From Komarekiella atlantica HA4396-MV6 (GTDB lineage: Bacteria; Cyanobacteriota; Cyanobacteriia; Cyanobacteriales; Nostocaceae), in NCBI GenBank assembly GCA_019359395.1, contig JAHHHK010000022.1, forward strand, positions 62,001 through 126,000: a stretch of DNA of 64,000 nucleotides. Direction: 5' to 3'. Both the position numbers and the translations under genes were made by a program. The notes beneath the pieces are model-generated. The model did not search any database. It saw nothing but the letters and a program-made list of their open reading frames with translations, and was not told where the DNA came from. Below are positions 42,807-52,597 of the stretch, piece after piece. Within the stretch, counting starts at the first letter, position 1, and each line of letters opens with the position of its first letter.

Positions 42807-45596
42807 ATGACAGCACTGCGGTTTCTTTTGCTCGAAGACAATTCCCTTGACGCAGAGGTGATACATCTTTGCCTGACCGATGGCGGCGCTGATTGTGAAC
42901 TGTTCCGGGTGGAAACTCGCGCTGAGTTTGTGAAGGCATTAGAAACCAATGCGTTTGACTTGATTTTGGCAGACTATGCCTTGCCCGGTTTTGATGGCAT
43001 TTCCGCCTTGAGAATTGCCCAAAACCTGTGTCCTGACACGCCCTTTATTTTCGTCTCTGGCAGTATGGGCGAAGAATTGGCGATTGAAGCGCTGAAACTG
43101 GGAGCCACCGACTATGTGCTCAAGCGCAACTTACGGCGGTTGGTTCCTTGTGTCCAACGAGCGCTGCGAGAAGCCAAAGAAAAGCGCGATCGCCAACATG
43201 CCGAAGCCCGCCTGCGTCAAGTTGCGGCCAAACTGCCTCATGGCGCTGTGTTCATTGTGGATCGAGATTTGCGCTACCAGTTGGCAGAAGGCGAAGCCCT
43301 GGAGCAAGCCGGCATGACTACTGAAAACTTTATCGGCAAAACACTCTGGGAAGCCCTCGACCCAACCCTGGCAGACAGCTACGAACCCTACTTCCGTCAA
43401 GCTCTCAATGGTGAATCATTTACCTTAGAACACAACAGCCACAATCGCTACTATATCTCTCATGGCACACCCTTACACAATGCTCTTGGTGAAGTTGATG
43501 CTGTGCTGGCAATGTCCTACGACATTACCAATCGCAAACAAACCGAAATTGCCCTTAAACAAAGTGAAGCTCGCTTTCGGTTAATGGTGGCAAGTGCAAA
43601 AGAATATGCTATTTTCACCCTTGATCTCAACGGTGTGATTACAAGCTGGAATCCCGGTGCCGAAAACTTGTTGGAGTATTCAGCAGCAGAAATAATTGGT
43701 TGTGACAGTCGCAGCCTATACACTCCTGAAGATAACGCCCAAGACCGCGCTGGGAGAGAATTGCAGACCGCCCAAACTCAAGGACAGGCAGAAAATGAGT
43801 GCTGGCATGTCCGAAAGGGCGGTAGCCGCCTTTGGGGTAGTGGCTTTGTAATGCCCTTACGCGATGAAGCCGACGACGTGCAAGGATTTATCAAAATCAT
43901 GCGCGACGTCACCTCACAGCGGCAAGCCGATGAACGCTTGCGGTTGCTCTATGACATCACCAGCGATCTCCTGGAGGTCGAGCAACCAATGACGCTAATG
44001 CACAACCTATTCAGCAAACTCGCACCCCAGCTAGGGTTGGACTTTTACTACAACTACATCGTCGAGTCAAAAGACAACCGCCTCATCCTACATTTGAAAA
44101 ACCATCAGGGCATTCCTCAAGAGATCGTAGAGGCGATCGAGTGGCTTGAGTTCGGTGAAGACCTCTGTGGATTAGTGGCTCAAGAACGCCAGCAAATCGT
44201 TCTCGACCACGCCCAAATTGCCACTCATCCTCGTGCCCAAACCGTCCGCGACTTGAGTGGCACCACTTATGTCGGTCAACCGTTAATTGTCCAAGAACGG
44301 TTATTGGGAACCATCTGCTTTGGTAGCCGCACTCGCACTCGCTTTACCTCAAAAGAAATCGATTTGCTGCAATTGATTTCTGAGCAGATAGCGATCGCTC
44401 TTGACCGAGCCAACCTAATTGTTTCGATTCAGCAACAGGCAGAACAGTTGCAACGAGCCAACCAGATTAAAGACGAGTTTTTAGCAGTGCTGTCTCATGA
44501 GTTGCGATCGCCCCTCAACCCCATCTTGGGCTGGGCACAACTGCTGCAAAAAGGCAAGCTCAACGCTGCCCGTCAACGCGAAGCACTACTAACGATTGAG
44601 CGCAACGCCAAACTGCAATCACAATTAATTGAAGACTTACTTGACATTTCGCGGATTATGCGGGGCAAGCTGTCCTTAACAGTGGCTTCCCTTAATTTAA
44701 TCCCTGTTATTTCTGCTGCCCTGGAAACGGTGCGTTTAGCAGCCCAAGCAAAGAATATTAACTTACATATCGATCTCGATCCGACTGCACCTATCTCTGG
44801 TGACGCTGCCCGCTTGCAGCAAGTGGTGTGGAACTTGCTTACCAATGCCGTCAAATTTACACCAGATGACGGACAAGTAATCATCGAATTAAGGCAAATT
44901 GACGGGCTGGCTCAGATTCGGGTGATTGATACTGGCATTGGCATTCAACCGAAATTTCTGCCGCATGTATTTGATTATTTCCGGCAAGAAGATAGCTCGA
45001 CGACACGCAGATTTGGGGGGTTGGGGCTAGGCCTGGCGATCGTCCGCCAAATTGTGGAAATGCACGGTGGCACAGTCAAAGCAGAAAGCTTAGGTAAGAA
45101 TCAAGGCGCAACCTTTACAGTTCAAATACCGATCTTGAACCAGGAATCACCAATTGTACTTGAGCCAGCCCACGCTAAAGCAAAAAGCGTAGAGATTCCC
45201 CTAAGCAATCTGCAAATTTTGCTCGTGGATGATGATACTGATACTCGCGAGTATCAAGCATTTTTGCTAGAACAAAATGGTGCAAAGGTGACAACTGTAG
45301 CTTCTGGGCTAGAAGCATTGCAAGTACTTGATTGTTTTATTCCTGATGTAATTGTCAGTGATGTAGGCATGGCCCAGATGGATGGCTACATGCTGATCCA
45401 GCAGATTCGTTCACGTCCACCCAATCAGGGGGGAACAATTCCAGTGATCGCATTAACTGCTTATGCCGCAGATCTTGACCAGCAAAAAGCACTAACTGCG
45501 GGGTTTCAAGCTCACATTGCCAAGCCATTGGAACCAGAGGTATTAGTAAAGATGATTGTCTATCTTTTGAAGGAAAGTACAGCAAAAAAACTCTAG
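42807..45596 (+). CDS. hybrid histidine kinase REC-PAS-PAS-GAF-HisKA-ATPase-REC, 929 aa
   Basis: The N-terminal receiver (LLLEDNSLDAEV, LILADYALPG) is intact and closely resembles the N-terminal receiver of the preceding giant kinase (shared VETRA(D/E)F(I/V)KALET), which shows duplication of that module. PAS domains lie at about residues 137 to 250 and 255 to 375, a GAF domain at 385 to 540, HisKA with LSHELRSPLNPILGW near 561, ATPase with LLTNAVKFT, DTGIGI and GLGLGLAI, and a C-terminal receiver (LLVDDDTDTR, VSDVGMAQMDG) from about 801. All key residues appear present. The start is 2 bases after the stop of the giant kinase, so the two are almost certainly one operon. Confidence 0.93.
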   Translation: MTALRFLLLEDNSLDAEVIHLCLTDGGADCELFRVETRAEFVKALETNAFDLILADYALPGFDGISALRIAQNLCPDTPFIFVSGSMGEELAIEALKLGATDYVLKRNLRRLVPCVQRALREAKEKRDRQHAEARLRQVAAKLPHGAVFIVDRDLRYQLAEGEALEQAGMTTENFIGKTLWEALDPTLADSYEPYFRQALNGESFTLEHNSHNRYYISHGTPLHNALGEVDAVLAMSYDITNRKQTEIALKQSEARFRLMVASAKEYAIFTLDLNGVITSWNPGAENLLEYSAAEIIGCDSRSLYTPEDNAQDRAGRELQTAQTQGQAENECWHVRKGGSRLWGSGFVMPLRDEADDVQGFIKIMRDVTSQRQADERLRLLYDITSDLLEVEQPMTLMHNLFSKLAPQLGLDFYYNYIVESKDNRLILHLKNHQGIPQEIVEAIEWLEFGEDLCGLVAQERQQIVLDHAQIATHPRAQTVRDLSGTTYVGQPLIVQERLLGTICFGSRTRTRFTSKEIDLLQLISEQIAIALDRANLIVSIQQQAEQLQRANQIKDEFLAVLSHELRSPLNPILGWAQLLQKGKLNAARQREALLTIERNAKLQSQLIEDLLDISRIMRGKLSLTVASLNLIPVISAALETVRLAAQAKNINLHIDLDPTAPISGDAARLQQVVWNLLTNAVKFTPDDGQVIIELRQIDGLAQIRVIDTGIGIQPKFLPHVFDYFRQEDSSTTRRFGGLGLGLAIVRQIVEMHGGTVKAESLGKNQGATFTVQIPILNQESPIVLEPAHAKAKSVEIPLSNLQILLVDDDTDTREYQAFLLEQNGAKVTTVASGLEALQVLDCFIPDVIVSDVGMAQMDGYMLIQQIRSRPPNQGGTIPVIALTAYAADLDQQKALTAGFQAHIAKPLEPEVLVKMIVYLLKESTAKKL

Positions 45597-45620
45597 AGAC
45601 ATTGCAATGCAACGTCTCTA
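45594..45620. repeat. gtagagacgttgca palindromic repeat, copy 2
   Basis: An imperfect palindrome (tagagacattgca / tgcaacgtctcta) overlaps the stop codon of the hybrid kinase. It is a member of the repeat family at 36322, 46207 and 63003 and may end the kinase transcript. Confidence 0.7.
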
Positions 45621-45659
45621 CGAAATAATCGGTTTTTCTCGCCCCTATCTTGAATACTA

Positions 45660-46130
45660 GACCTCTTGCATAAGTCGAGATTTGTTAAATCGAACCACCG
45701 ATGAACACAGATAAATATCGGTGTTCATCGGTGTTCATCTGTCTTGAAAAGTTTCCTGCCCAGGGTTGCCCTCCCCGTTCGCGCAGCGTCTCCCCTTGGG
45801 AGAAGTTTGCTTGGAAGGAAACCCTCTTGGCAACTTCTCTCCGCAGAACTTTTCGCTCTCTTACCCCTTCGGGGTTCGCCAGTCCACTCGGCGGCAGAGC
45901 CGCACGTGTGGCTGGTCTCACAAAGTTCAGATCCGATAGCGCAGCGAAGCGCGAGTCTGCGTACCCCTACGGAGAAGCAAGCTACGCGAAGCATCTCGTA
46001 GAGAGCGTCGGAAGCCTCTCTACGAGACGCACTCGCGTTCGGCAAGAGACGCCAGTCGCCTGGCTGTCGGGAGACCCTACCAAGAGCGCTGGCTCGACTT
46101 TGCGCTCTCTTGTTGACCACTAAATTAAAA
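45660..46130. repeat. dense cluster of palindromic repeats in a 720-bp gene-free gap
   Basis: The gap between the hybrid kinase and putA (45597-46315) has no supported gene. It starts with a lone MITE end, tagacctcttgcataa at 45660, the same terminus as the elements at 33277 and 58132. Then come gttcatcggtgttcatc direct repeats and many GC-rich palindromic modules (cgttcgcgcagcgtctcc, agcgctggctcgactttgcg, cgaagcatctcgtagagag). Several modules recur inside putA and at 15870. Frames of 80 to 140 codons across it are repeat by-products. Confidence 0.75.
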
Positions 46131-46206
46131 ATTTAGTGGGCGCTTGAACCTATTTAATTATGAATTACGTTTAATGTGGATTAGATGCTAAAACCCTGTA
46201 TTTCTC

Positions 46207-46235
46207 GTAGAGACGTAGCAATGCTACGTCTCTAC
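46207..46235. repeat. gtagagacgt palindromic repeat, copy 3
   Basis: A perfect 29-base palindrome with arms gtagagacgtagca and tgctacgtctctac. The central bases differ from copies 1 and 4 but pair with each other, so the change is compensated, which suggests selection for or creation by the folded form. It lies just downstream of the putA stop. Confidence 0.8.
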
Positions 46236-46315
46236 AGTACGCAGAATTTTTGATATGTCGTTGATTTTCATAATTCACATCAGGCGTGAATTATGAATTA
46301 TGAATTACGAATTAT

Positions 46316-49300
46316 TTAATCAACGCCTTCAATTGGTGCAAAACCTTGACGCTGAATGTTTTCTGTCAAAGTGCGCGGTTCGAGGAATTGTAGCAGGTAA
46401 TCAGGGCCTCCTGCCTTAGAACCAACACCAGAAAGTTTGAATCCACCAAAGGGTTGCCGTGCAACTATAGCACCTGTGATCGTGCGGTTAATGTACAAAT
46501 TCCCGACTTCAAACTCTGTCTGCGCTTGCTGAATGTGCGAAGGTGTGCGTGAGTAAAGTCCCCCAGTTAAAGCATAGTTTGTACCGTTGGCGACTGCTAA
46601 AGCTTCTGGGAAATCCTGCACCCGAATTACTGCAACAACAGGCCCAAATATCTCTTGTTGGGAAATTACGGCATTTGGCGGTACTTCCGTAAAGATGACA
46701 GGCCCGATAAAATATCCTTGATTTGGTGCTGGTAACTCCAGTGCTAATTGCGCTTCTGTCTTACCTTTGTCAATATACTCGCAGATGCGATCGCGGGCAT
46801 TAGCATCAATCACCGGGCCAACTTGCGTGCTAGGTAACTCTGCTTCTCCAATGTTCAAGGATTTTGTCGCTTCTACTAACCGCCGCACAAAAGCATCATA
46901 AATCGGTTGCAGCACAACTACCCGCGAACAGGCAGAACATTTTTGTCCGCTATAACCGAACGCTGACTGCACTACACCCACAACCGCCTGGTCTAAATCA
47001 GCACTTTCATCCACAATAATGGTGTTTTTGCCACCCATTTCAGCAATCACCCGTTTCATGTGCTTTTGACCAGGTTTGACTATTGCTGCTTCTGCATAAA
47101 TTTTACAGCCCACTTCCTGAGAACCTGTAAAAGCAATCACATGAGTATCAGGGTGATTTACCAAGTAAGCACCAACTTTGGAACCCTTACCAGGCACGTA
47201 TTGAAATACACCTTTCGGGATACCAGCCTCTATTAAAATTTCTGTGAGTTTAGCAGTAATCACAGAAGATGTTTCAGCAGGCTTAAGGAGAGTACAATTG
47301 CCTGCAACCAAGGCTGCAACAGTCATTCCACAGGCGATCGCTAGCGGAAAATTCCAGGGAGAAATCACCACAGCAATTCCCCGTGGCTGGTATATATAAC
47401 GATTAGTTTCACCAGGAATGTCATAATTAACACCCTTGTCCAGCCGCTCCATCTCATCCGCGTAGTAGCGACAAAAATCTATCGCTTCAGAAACCTCCGC
47501 ATCTGCTTCCTTAACAGGTTTTCCAACTTCCAAAACTATCCAAGCCGAAAGTTCATTCCGGCGTTGTTCCATCAAATCAGCCGCCTTCCGCAAAACATCC
47601 GCGCGTTGTTTAGCTGGCGTCTTCCTCCACCCAGGAAACGCTGCTTTAGCAGCCTGCATTGCCTGTTCCGCTTGTTCAACACTAATCAATCCAACTTTCC
47701 CAATTACCTCACTAAAATTAGAAGGATTCAGAGAATCCACAACTGACGCCGTATCAACATACTCCCCATTAATCAACGGCAAATAAGTTCTACCAAGTTC
47801 TTGACGAACCCCTTGAAAAGCTTGCGCCGCCATCCTTCTCCCCTCCTCCTCCGCATAATCCGTATCCACTGCCCCCACAAAACTCACACCTTCCTCTCTG
47901 CGCCTCTGTCTTGAAAAGTTCTGATCGCCGGAAGCCGGCGCTCCGACGCCAGTCGCCTGCGGAGGGAAACCCTCCCGCAGCGCTGGCTCGACTTTTCGCT
48001 GCGCCTCTGTCTTGGAAAGTTCTGATCGCCGGGAGCCGGCGCTCCGACTTTCCGCTGCGTGAGAAATATCCACCATCGGCGCCGCCAACAATTCTTCAAT
48101 CGGTCGGTTTTCCAAATTTTGCCGTAAAAAAGAACTATTAGCCGTATTTTCCAACAACCGCCGAATCAGATAAGCCATCCCCGGTAGTAACTCACCATAA
48201 GGACAGTAAACCCTTACCCGATAACCCCTATCAACCAATGCCTTTGCAACTTTATCACCCATACCGTAGAGGACTTGCATCTCAAAGCGACGACGGGGGA
48301 CATTTAAACTTTCAGCTATGGCAATAGCACGAGCGTGCGATCGCACATTATGGCTACCAATGGCAGAATACACATATTGATGATTCTCCAGCAATAACTG
48401 AGTAATCGTTTCAAAGTTAGCATCTGTTGCAGCTTTGTCATTGTAAACTGGCTGTGGCCAATGTTTCTGTGCTGCTTTGATAGTTTCTTGATCCCAATAT
48501 GCGCCTTTTACCAAGCGAATTGTCAGGGGATAACCACGCTCTTTCAGCCAATTAATCAAATCTTCGGCATCTTGCTCGCTATCACGCAGATATGCTTGGA
48601 TTGTGATGCCAATATCTGTACGTTGCCTAAACTCTGCTTCCAGCAACAGTTTTTTTAGAATACTGAGAGTTATATCTTTGTAGGCATACTGTTCCATATC
48701 AAAATGTACAGCTGTGCCTAATTCTTGAGCACGACGTAACAGGGTACGGATGCGATCGCTAACTTTTTCCTCACTACCCTTAGCATCTAATGGGTCAAAT
48801 TGAGAATAAAACGCCGTTAACTTCACAGAAACCTGGACTTTTGGTAGCAGTTCGCCATCTGCTTCATCAATAGCCGGGATAGTTGCCCAATTCTTTGATG
48901 CTTCCACTAATTGTTGCATCAATTCTATATAGCGTTCTAAATAAGACTGCGCTTCTACTTCAGTAATCACCGCTTCACCAAGCAAGTCAATGGTAAAAGC
49001 CATTTTCTCTTTTCGCAGTCGTTCAACTGTCTTGATGACTTGTTTAATATTTTCCCCAGCAATATATTTATGAGCAAGAGTCTCAACCGCTGTACCAACA
49101 GTTGTAGCCGCAACTTGCCCCGGCATAGAGTCCGGGTTAGCAAAGTTTAGCATTCCCTTCAGGGCTGTCGGTAATTCTACAGATTCATCTCCCAAATATT
49201 CTTGTAAATGTGAGGCAATTTCTGATTTACTATGCAAAGCAGGCAGTGTGTCTATAAAACGAAATAGCTGCACCCGCAACCCAGGATTGCTCATCGCCCA

Positions 49301-49441
49301 GCCTAGTAATTTATCATCCCAGCGCATTTGATCGCGTAGAGAAGCAAAAAATGAGCGATTTTCTTGTGTTACTGCTAGAAGTTGTTTAGCAATTTCTTGA
49401 GTTTTAGCTTCGTAGGTGCTTGTTTGTACTTGTAATACCAC
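46316..49441 (-). CDS. putA: bifunctional proline dehydrogenase / glutamate-semialdehyde dehydrogenase
   Basis: This enzyme oxidises proline to glutamate in two steps. The FAD-binding proline dehydrogenase part covers about residues 80 to 450, with VKLTAFYSQFDP, TIRLVKGAYWDQE and YCPYGELLPGMAYLIRRLLEN. The aldehyde dehydrogenase part starts at about 540 and has PWNFPLAI, AFTGSQEVG, IAEMGGKN and the catalytic Cys in GQKCSACSRV. Residues of about 457 to 520, in the linker, are encoded by inserted palindromic repeats and are Arg/Ser/Glu rich. The GTG at 49441 is preferred as start: AAGGAG lies 10 bases upstream and the resulting VLQVQTSTYEAKTQ N-terminus fits the family. No DNA-binding RHH domain is present, so it is not a PutA repressor. 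Confidence 0.93.
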   Translation of the reverse strand: MVLQVQTSTYEAKTQEIAKQLLAVTQENRSFFASLRDQMRWDDKLLGWAMSNPGLRVQLFRFIDTLPALHSKSEIASHLQEYLGDESVELPTALKGMLNFANPDSMPGQVAATTVGTAVETLAHKYIAGENIKQVIKTVERLRKEKMAFTIDLLGEAVITEVEAQSYLERYIELMQQLVEASKNWATIPAIDEADGELLPKVQVSVKLTAFYSQFDPLDAKGSEEKVSDRIRTLLRRAQELGTAVHFDMEQYAYKDITLSILKKLLLEAEFRQRTDIGITIQAYLRDSEQDAEDLINWLKERGYPLTIRLVKGAYWDQETIKAAQKHWPQPVYNDKAATDANFETITQLLLENHQYVYSAIGSHNVRSHARAIAIAESLNVPRRRFEMQVLYGMGDKVAKALVDRGYRVRVYCPYGELLPGMAYLIRRLLENTANSSFLRQNLENRPIEELLAAPMVDISHAAESRSAGSRRSELSKTEAQRKVEPALREGFPPQATGVGAPASGDQNFSRQRRREEGVSFVGAVDTDYAEEEGRRMAAQAFQGVRQELGRTYLPLINGEYVDTASVVDSLNPSNFSEVIGKVGLISVEQAEQAMQAAKAAFPGWRKTPAKQRADVLRKAADLMEQRRNELSAWIVLEVGKPVKEADAEVSEAIDFCRYYADEMERLDKGVNYDIPGETNRYIYQPRGIAVVISPWNFPLAIACGMTVAALVAGNCTLLKPAETSSVITAKLTEILIEAGIPKGVFQYVPGKGSKVGAYLVNHPDTHVIAFTGSQEVGCKIYAEAAIVKPGQKHMKRVIAEMGGKNTIIVDESADLDQAVVGVVQSAFGYSGQKCSACSRVVVLQPIYDAFVRRLVEATKSLNIGEAELPSTQVGPVIDANARDRICEYIDKGKTEAQLALELPAPNQGYFIGPVIFTEVPPNAVISQQEIFGPVVAVIRVQDFPEALAVANGTNYALTGGLYSRTPSHIQQAQTEFEVGNLYINRTITGAIVARQPFGGFKLSGVGSKAGGPDYLLQFLEPRTLTENIQRQGFAPIEGVD
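47900..48048. repeat. duplicated palindromic repeat inside putA
   Basis: Two 48-base copies, at 47900-47947 and 48001-48048, differ at only two positions seen (gcgcctctgtcttgaaaag vs ttggaaag; gccggaagccgg vs gccgggagccgg). Between them lies agtcgcctgcggagggaaac followed by the agcgctggctcgacttttcg module, also found in the 45660-46130 cluster. The whole block keeps the putA reading frame open and falls exactly between the two enzyme domains. Confidence 0.85.
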
Positions 49442-49540
49442 TGATAGTAAACTCCTTAATTTTGGGGGCTGGGAATTGGGTAAGTAGTCTTTCGCGCTTA
49501 AAAACCGCAATGAGGGACAAGGGGAAGATGAAGGAATAAC

Positions 49541-49651
49541 AGACGCGATTAATCGTGTCTCTACTCTTGACCCTTGTACAGACGCAATTAATCGCGTCTC
49601 TACTCTTGACTTTTGTACAGCCGCGATTAATCGCGTCTCTACTCTTGACCA
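49541..49651. repeat. three 39-bp tandem repeats with 20-bp palindromes
   Basis: Units begin at 49541, 49580 and 49619 (last one partial). Each has agacgcgattaatcgcgtct or a one-base variant, a perfect 20-base palindrome in its ideal form, followed by ctactcttgac. They lie in the 307-base gap between the putA start and cobI, where no gene is seen. Confidence 0.85.
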
Positions 49652-49748
49652 ATACCCAGTCTTTATTAAAGGCTGTGTCTTCTATTTTGACGCGTTCATT
49701 TGGCAGTTACGACTTTGAGATGACTAATCATGCCCATGTTTTACCACC

Positions 49749-50453
49749 TTATAGTCGATTTTTGCTTGGCACTACAATCATTGAGAAATAAGGTACTGCT
49801 GCTGGATCAACTTCATCTAGGGGTACAATTCTTTGTTGTGTCATTGTCGCCCGCTCAATGTATCTTGCCCGTGATGCTAATCCTAACTGATGTAGGATTT
49901 CCCGTACTTTCGGAAAATGGCGACCCAACTTCATAATCGCCGCTGCGTCGGTTGCTAGTAAATGTGTAATTAACTCTTCTGCTGGCAGTGGGGCAGGTAG
50001 AACTGTCAAAATATCAGTGTAATAAGTGAAGGGTACGCCCAAGGCAACCGGACAAGCCATTAGAGAGGAAACTCCGGGGACAACTTCCGTTTCGTAATGC
50101 TCAGATAAACGTGTGAACACGTACATAAAGGAACCGTAAAAAAACGGGTCTCCTTCGCACAGCACCACCACATCTCGCCCGGCTGCCAGATGTTCAGCGA
50201 TTGGTTCAACTTCTTTATCGTAAATGGACTGTGCCTTTTCTGGCTCTAAGGCACGGGGTAGGTGAAATGCTACCTCAGTTTGATCGCCAGTTAAATACTG
50301 CGAGACGATCGCCCGCGCTATACTCTCTTTGTCTGTTGCTGATTGATATGCGACCACAGGAGCAGCCTGTAATAGCCGTAGCGCTTTCAGGGTCAATAAT
50401 TCTGGATCACCCGGCCCCACACCAATTCCATAGAGACGACCTTTGCTTTTCAT
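49749..50453 (-). CDS. cobI: precorrin-2 C20-methyltransferase
   Basis: This SAM-dependent tetrapyrrole methylase acts on carbon 20 of precorrin-2 in B12 synthesis. Seen are the family motifs GRLYGIGVGPGDPELLTLKA at the N-terminus, VVVLCEGDPFFYGSFMY near residue 95, EVVPGVSSLMACPVALGVP near 123, and IMKLGRH further on. Length (234 aa) is normal. It begins 2 bases after the cobH stop and is the third gene of an operon led by a cobalamin riboswitch. Confidence 0.93.
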   Translation of the reverse strand: MKSKGRLYGIGVGPGDPELLTLKALRLLQAAPVVAYQSATDKESIARAIVSQYLTGDQTEVAFHLPRALEPEKAQSIYDKEVEPIAEHLAAGRDVVVLCEGDPFFYGSFMYVFTRLSEHYETEVVPGVSSLMACPVALGVPFTYYTDILTVLPAPLPAEELITHLLATDAAAIMKLGRHFPKVREILHQLGLASRARYIERATMTQQRIVPLDEVDPAAVPYFSMIVVPSKNRL

Positions 50454-50455
50454 TT

Positions 50456-51082
50456 TTATTCTTCCTCTGTTGCCAAGGCGTTAACTGCTGCTGCTGCGAT
50501 CGCACTACCGCCGCGCCGACCATGTAATGTTAAAAATGGTACATTTCTGCTGTCTGCTGCCAATGCTGCTTTCGATTCTGCTGCACCGACAAATCCAACT
50601 GGAAAGCCCAAGATTACAGCAGGTTTAGTCACGACTGTATCCAGCATTTCTAACAGCCGGAATAGTGCTGTGGGCGCATTCCCAATTGCTATCACTGCTC
50701 CTTCTAGGTGCTTACGCCATAATTCCAGGGCAGCCGCCGACCTCGTTGTACCCATACGCTGAGCAAGTTCGGGTACTTCAGGATAGTTTAGGGTACAGAT
50801 AACTTGGTTGTTTGCAGGCAGCCGTCGCCTAGTAACGCCTTCGGCAACCATCCGGCAATCGCACAAAATTGGCGCTCCCATAGCCAGTGCTGCCCGCCCA
50901 GACTGTACTGCTGTTGGCGAATATCCCAAGTCGGTAACAATATCCGTCATTCCACAGGCATGAATTAGACGCACTGCAACTTTTGCTACATCTGTTGGTA
51001 GCACATCTAGACTCGCTTCTGACCGGATAATGGCAAAGGAATTACGGTAGATTTCATTGGCATCTCGGATGTAGTCGGGCAT
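50456..51082 (-). CDS. cobH: precorrin-8X methylmutase
   Basis: The enzyme moves a methyl group from C11 to C12 to give hydrogenobyrinate. Motifs seen: DYIRDANEIYRNSFAIIR at the start, VRLIHACGMTDIVTDL with the likely catalytic His near residue 43, APILCDCRMVAEGVTRR, IGNAPTALFRLLEM and AVILGFPVGFVGAAESK. Length is as expected. Its start lies 76 bases inside the end of cobG in another frame, an unusually long overlap that would couple their translation. Confidence 0.93.
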   Translation of the reverse strand: MPDYIRDANEIYRNSFAIIRSEASLDVLPTDVAKVAVRLIHACGMTDIVTDLGYSPTAVQSGRAALAMGAPILCDCRMVAEGVTRRRLPANNQVICTLNYPEVPELAQRMGTTRSAAALELWRKHLEGAVIAIGNAPTALFRLLEMLDTVVTKPAVILGFPVGFVGAAESKAALAADSRNVPFLTLHGRRGGSAIAAAAVNALATEEE

Positions 51083-52536
51083 TGGATTTGAGAATTAAAA
51101 TTTGGGCTAGCAAAGAACTGCTTTAATTGAGCGATCGCATACCGATTGGCAAATTCCCCAAAGGACTCATCGGAATTCCTGCGTTGGATTTTATACGTCT
51201 TTAGCATCCGCTCTAACAGTGCAGGCAGTTCCTCAAAAGTCACATGCTGGTAAAGTTGATGACCAAATTTCTGGTTATTATCACTGTCACCAACATAAAC
51301 GTCATAACCCTCCACAGTTCCATTATCCATCTCAACGTTGACACCGAGCAGGGTAATATCACTCTTGGTGTGCTGGGCGCAGGATTTTTCGCAACCGCTG
51401 AAGTGGATATTGACTGGGCGATCTAGAGTCAGGCTTGTTTCGAGATACTCTGCTAATGCTAAGGCGTGTCTTTTAGTGTCAGTGGCAGAAGCGGCACAGC
51501 CTTTGTTGCCAGAACAAGCAACTAATGAACTCTTAATATTAGTTACCGAGGAATCTAATCCTAATAAAGCAAGTTCACTCTGTACATTGACAACCAATTG
51601 CTGAGGAATATCAGTTAGGAGCAAATTTTGCCAGGGAGTTAGCCTGATTCCATTACTGTATTTTTCTGCCAAATTAGCCAAACCCCGCATTTGGGTGCTT
51701 TCTAGCCGTCCAAGTGGCAGCACGACACCGATATAGAATAAACCTTGCTGACGCTGGGGATGGATGCCGATATGTTGATATTTGGCAGTTGCGATTTGAG
51801 TTTGACACTCTTGAGTACGGAAAAGAGGAAAACGTAGACGTTGCTCAACTTCCTGGAGATAATTTTCACAACCTAAAGTATTCAACAACTCTCGCAGACG
51901 TAGCTTGCGCTTACTTGTAGTGTCAATATGAGCTAGATAAACATCAGCCAAAGCTGCCAAAATTTGCAAGCATTGTGATGGCAACAAAATTCCGACATCG
52001 CTTAGCGCTCCCTTTGCACCTACACTGAGATAGAGGCGGAAGTAAACATCACCGTCAACTAAGACAGCAGCAAAGGTGATATCATTCAGGCGATCGCGTA
52101 CTGAAACTATGCCACCACCATCGAAGCAAACGCTAAATTTTGCAGATAGTCCCGATAGGGCAGGATGTGCAGCAATATAATTATCCCAGGCTTGAACAAA
52201 AGGGCAGGTGTCGATCAATTCTTGTGGATCAATACCAGCGGTGGGACTAGTCATTATATTGCGGATGTGGTCTACAGCACTATTACTAGAACCCAATCCT
52301 ATATCCTGTAAATGCTTAAGAACTTGAGCGTTGATTTTCGTGTGGATTTCGCGGACTTGTAGATTGGCGCGATTAGTTACATCTACATAACCACCGCCGT
52401 GATGGTCTGCTATATCTGCGATCGCCCGGCACTGTAAACTATCAAGAATCCCGCCTGGTATTCTGATTCGAGATAATATACCATCTTCGGCAGGTGTCGA
52501 GTAAAACAAGCCAGGACAAGTGGCACTGGATAACAA
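51007..52536 (-). CDS. cobG: precorrin-3B synthase
   Basis: CobG is an iron-sulphur mono-oxygenase related to nitrite/sulphite reductases that makes precorrin-3B in aerobic B12 synthesis. The 4Fe-4S ligands are in ACSGNKGCAAS and FSGCEKSCAQH, and the siroheme-reductase-like halves with ANLQVRE and LTPWQNLLL are present. At 509 aa it is longer than many CobG proteins owing to its C-terminal 60 residues, which run past the start of cobH. TTG at 52536 is the likely start: AAGGAG lies exactly 8 bases upstream and no nearby in-frame ATG fits as well. First gene of the riboswitch operon. Confidence 0.88.
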   Translation of the reverse strand: MLSSATCPGLFYSTPAEDGILSRIRIPGGILDSLQCRAIADIADHHGGGYVDVTNRANLQVREIHTKINAQVLKHLQDIGLGSSNSAVDHIRNIMTSPTAGIDPQELIDTCPFVQAWDNYIAAHPALSGLSAKFSVCFDGGGIVSVRDRLNDITFAAVLVDGDVYFRLYLSVGAKGALSDVGILLPSQCLQILAALADVYLAHIDTTSKRKLRLRELLNTLGCENYLQEVEQRLRFPLFRTQECQTQIATAKYQHIGIHPQRQQGLFYIGVVLPLGRLESTQMRGLANLAEKYSNGIRLTPWQNLLLTDIPQQLVVNVQSELALLGLDSSVTNIKSSLVACSGNKGCAASATDTKRHALALAEYLETSLTLDRPVNIHFSGCEKSCAQHTKSDITLLGVNVEMDNGTVEGYDVYVGDSDNNQKFGHQLYQHVTFEELPALLERMLKTYKIQRRNSDESFGEFANRYAIAQLKQFFASPNFNSQIQCPTTSEMPMKSTVIPLPLSGQKRV

Positions 52537-52597
52537 GACTATAACTCCTTCCCCGTGCGACGCAGGGAGTAGACAATGAGTATGAATTTAGAACATC

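Noticed and set aside
36553-45596. Possibility that the two large hybrid kinases are one gene split by a false stop
   Set aside because: The second begins with its own complete receiver domain and ATG 2 bases after the stop, which fits two adjacent genes.
45701-46123. Frames of 85 to 140 codons on both strands between the hybrid kinase and putA
   Set aside because: The sequence is a patchwork of interspersed repeats; the frames have low-complexity Arg/Ser-rich products and overlap each other.
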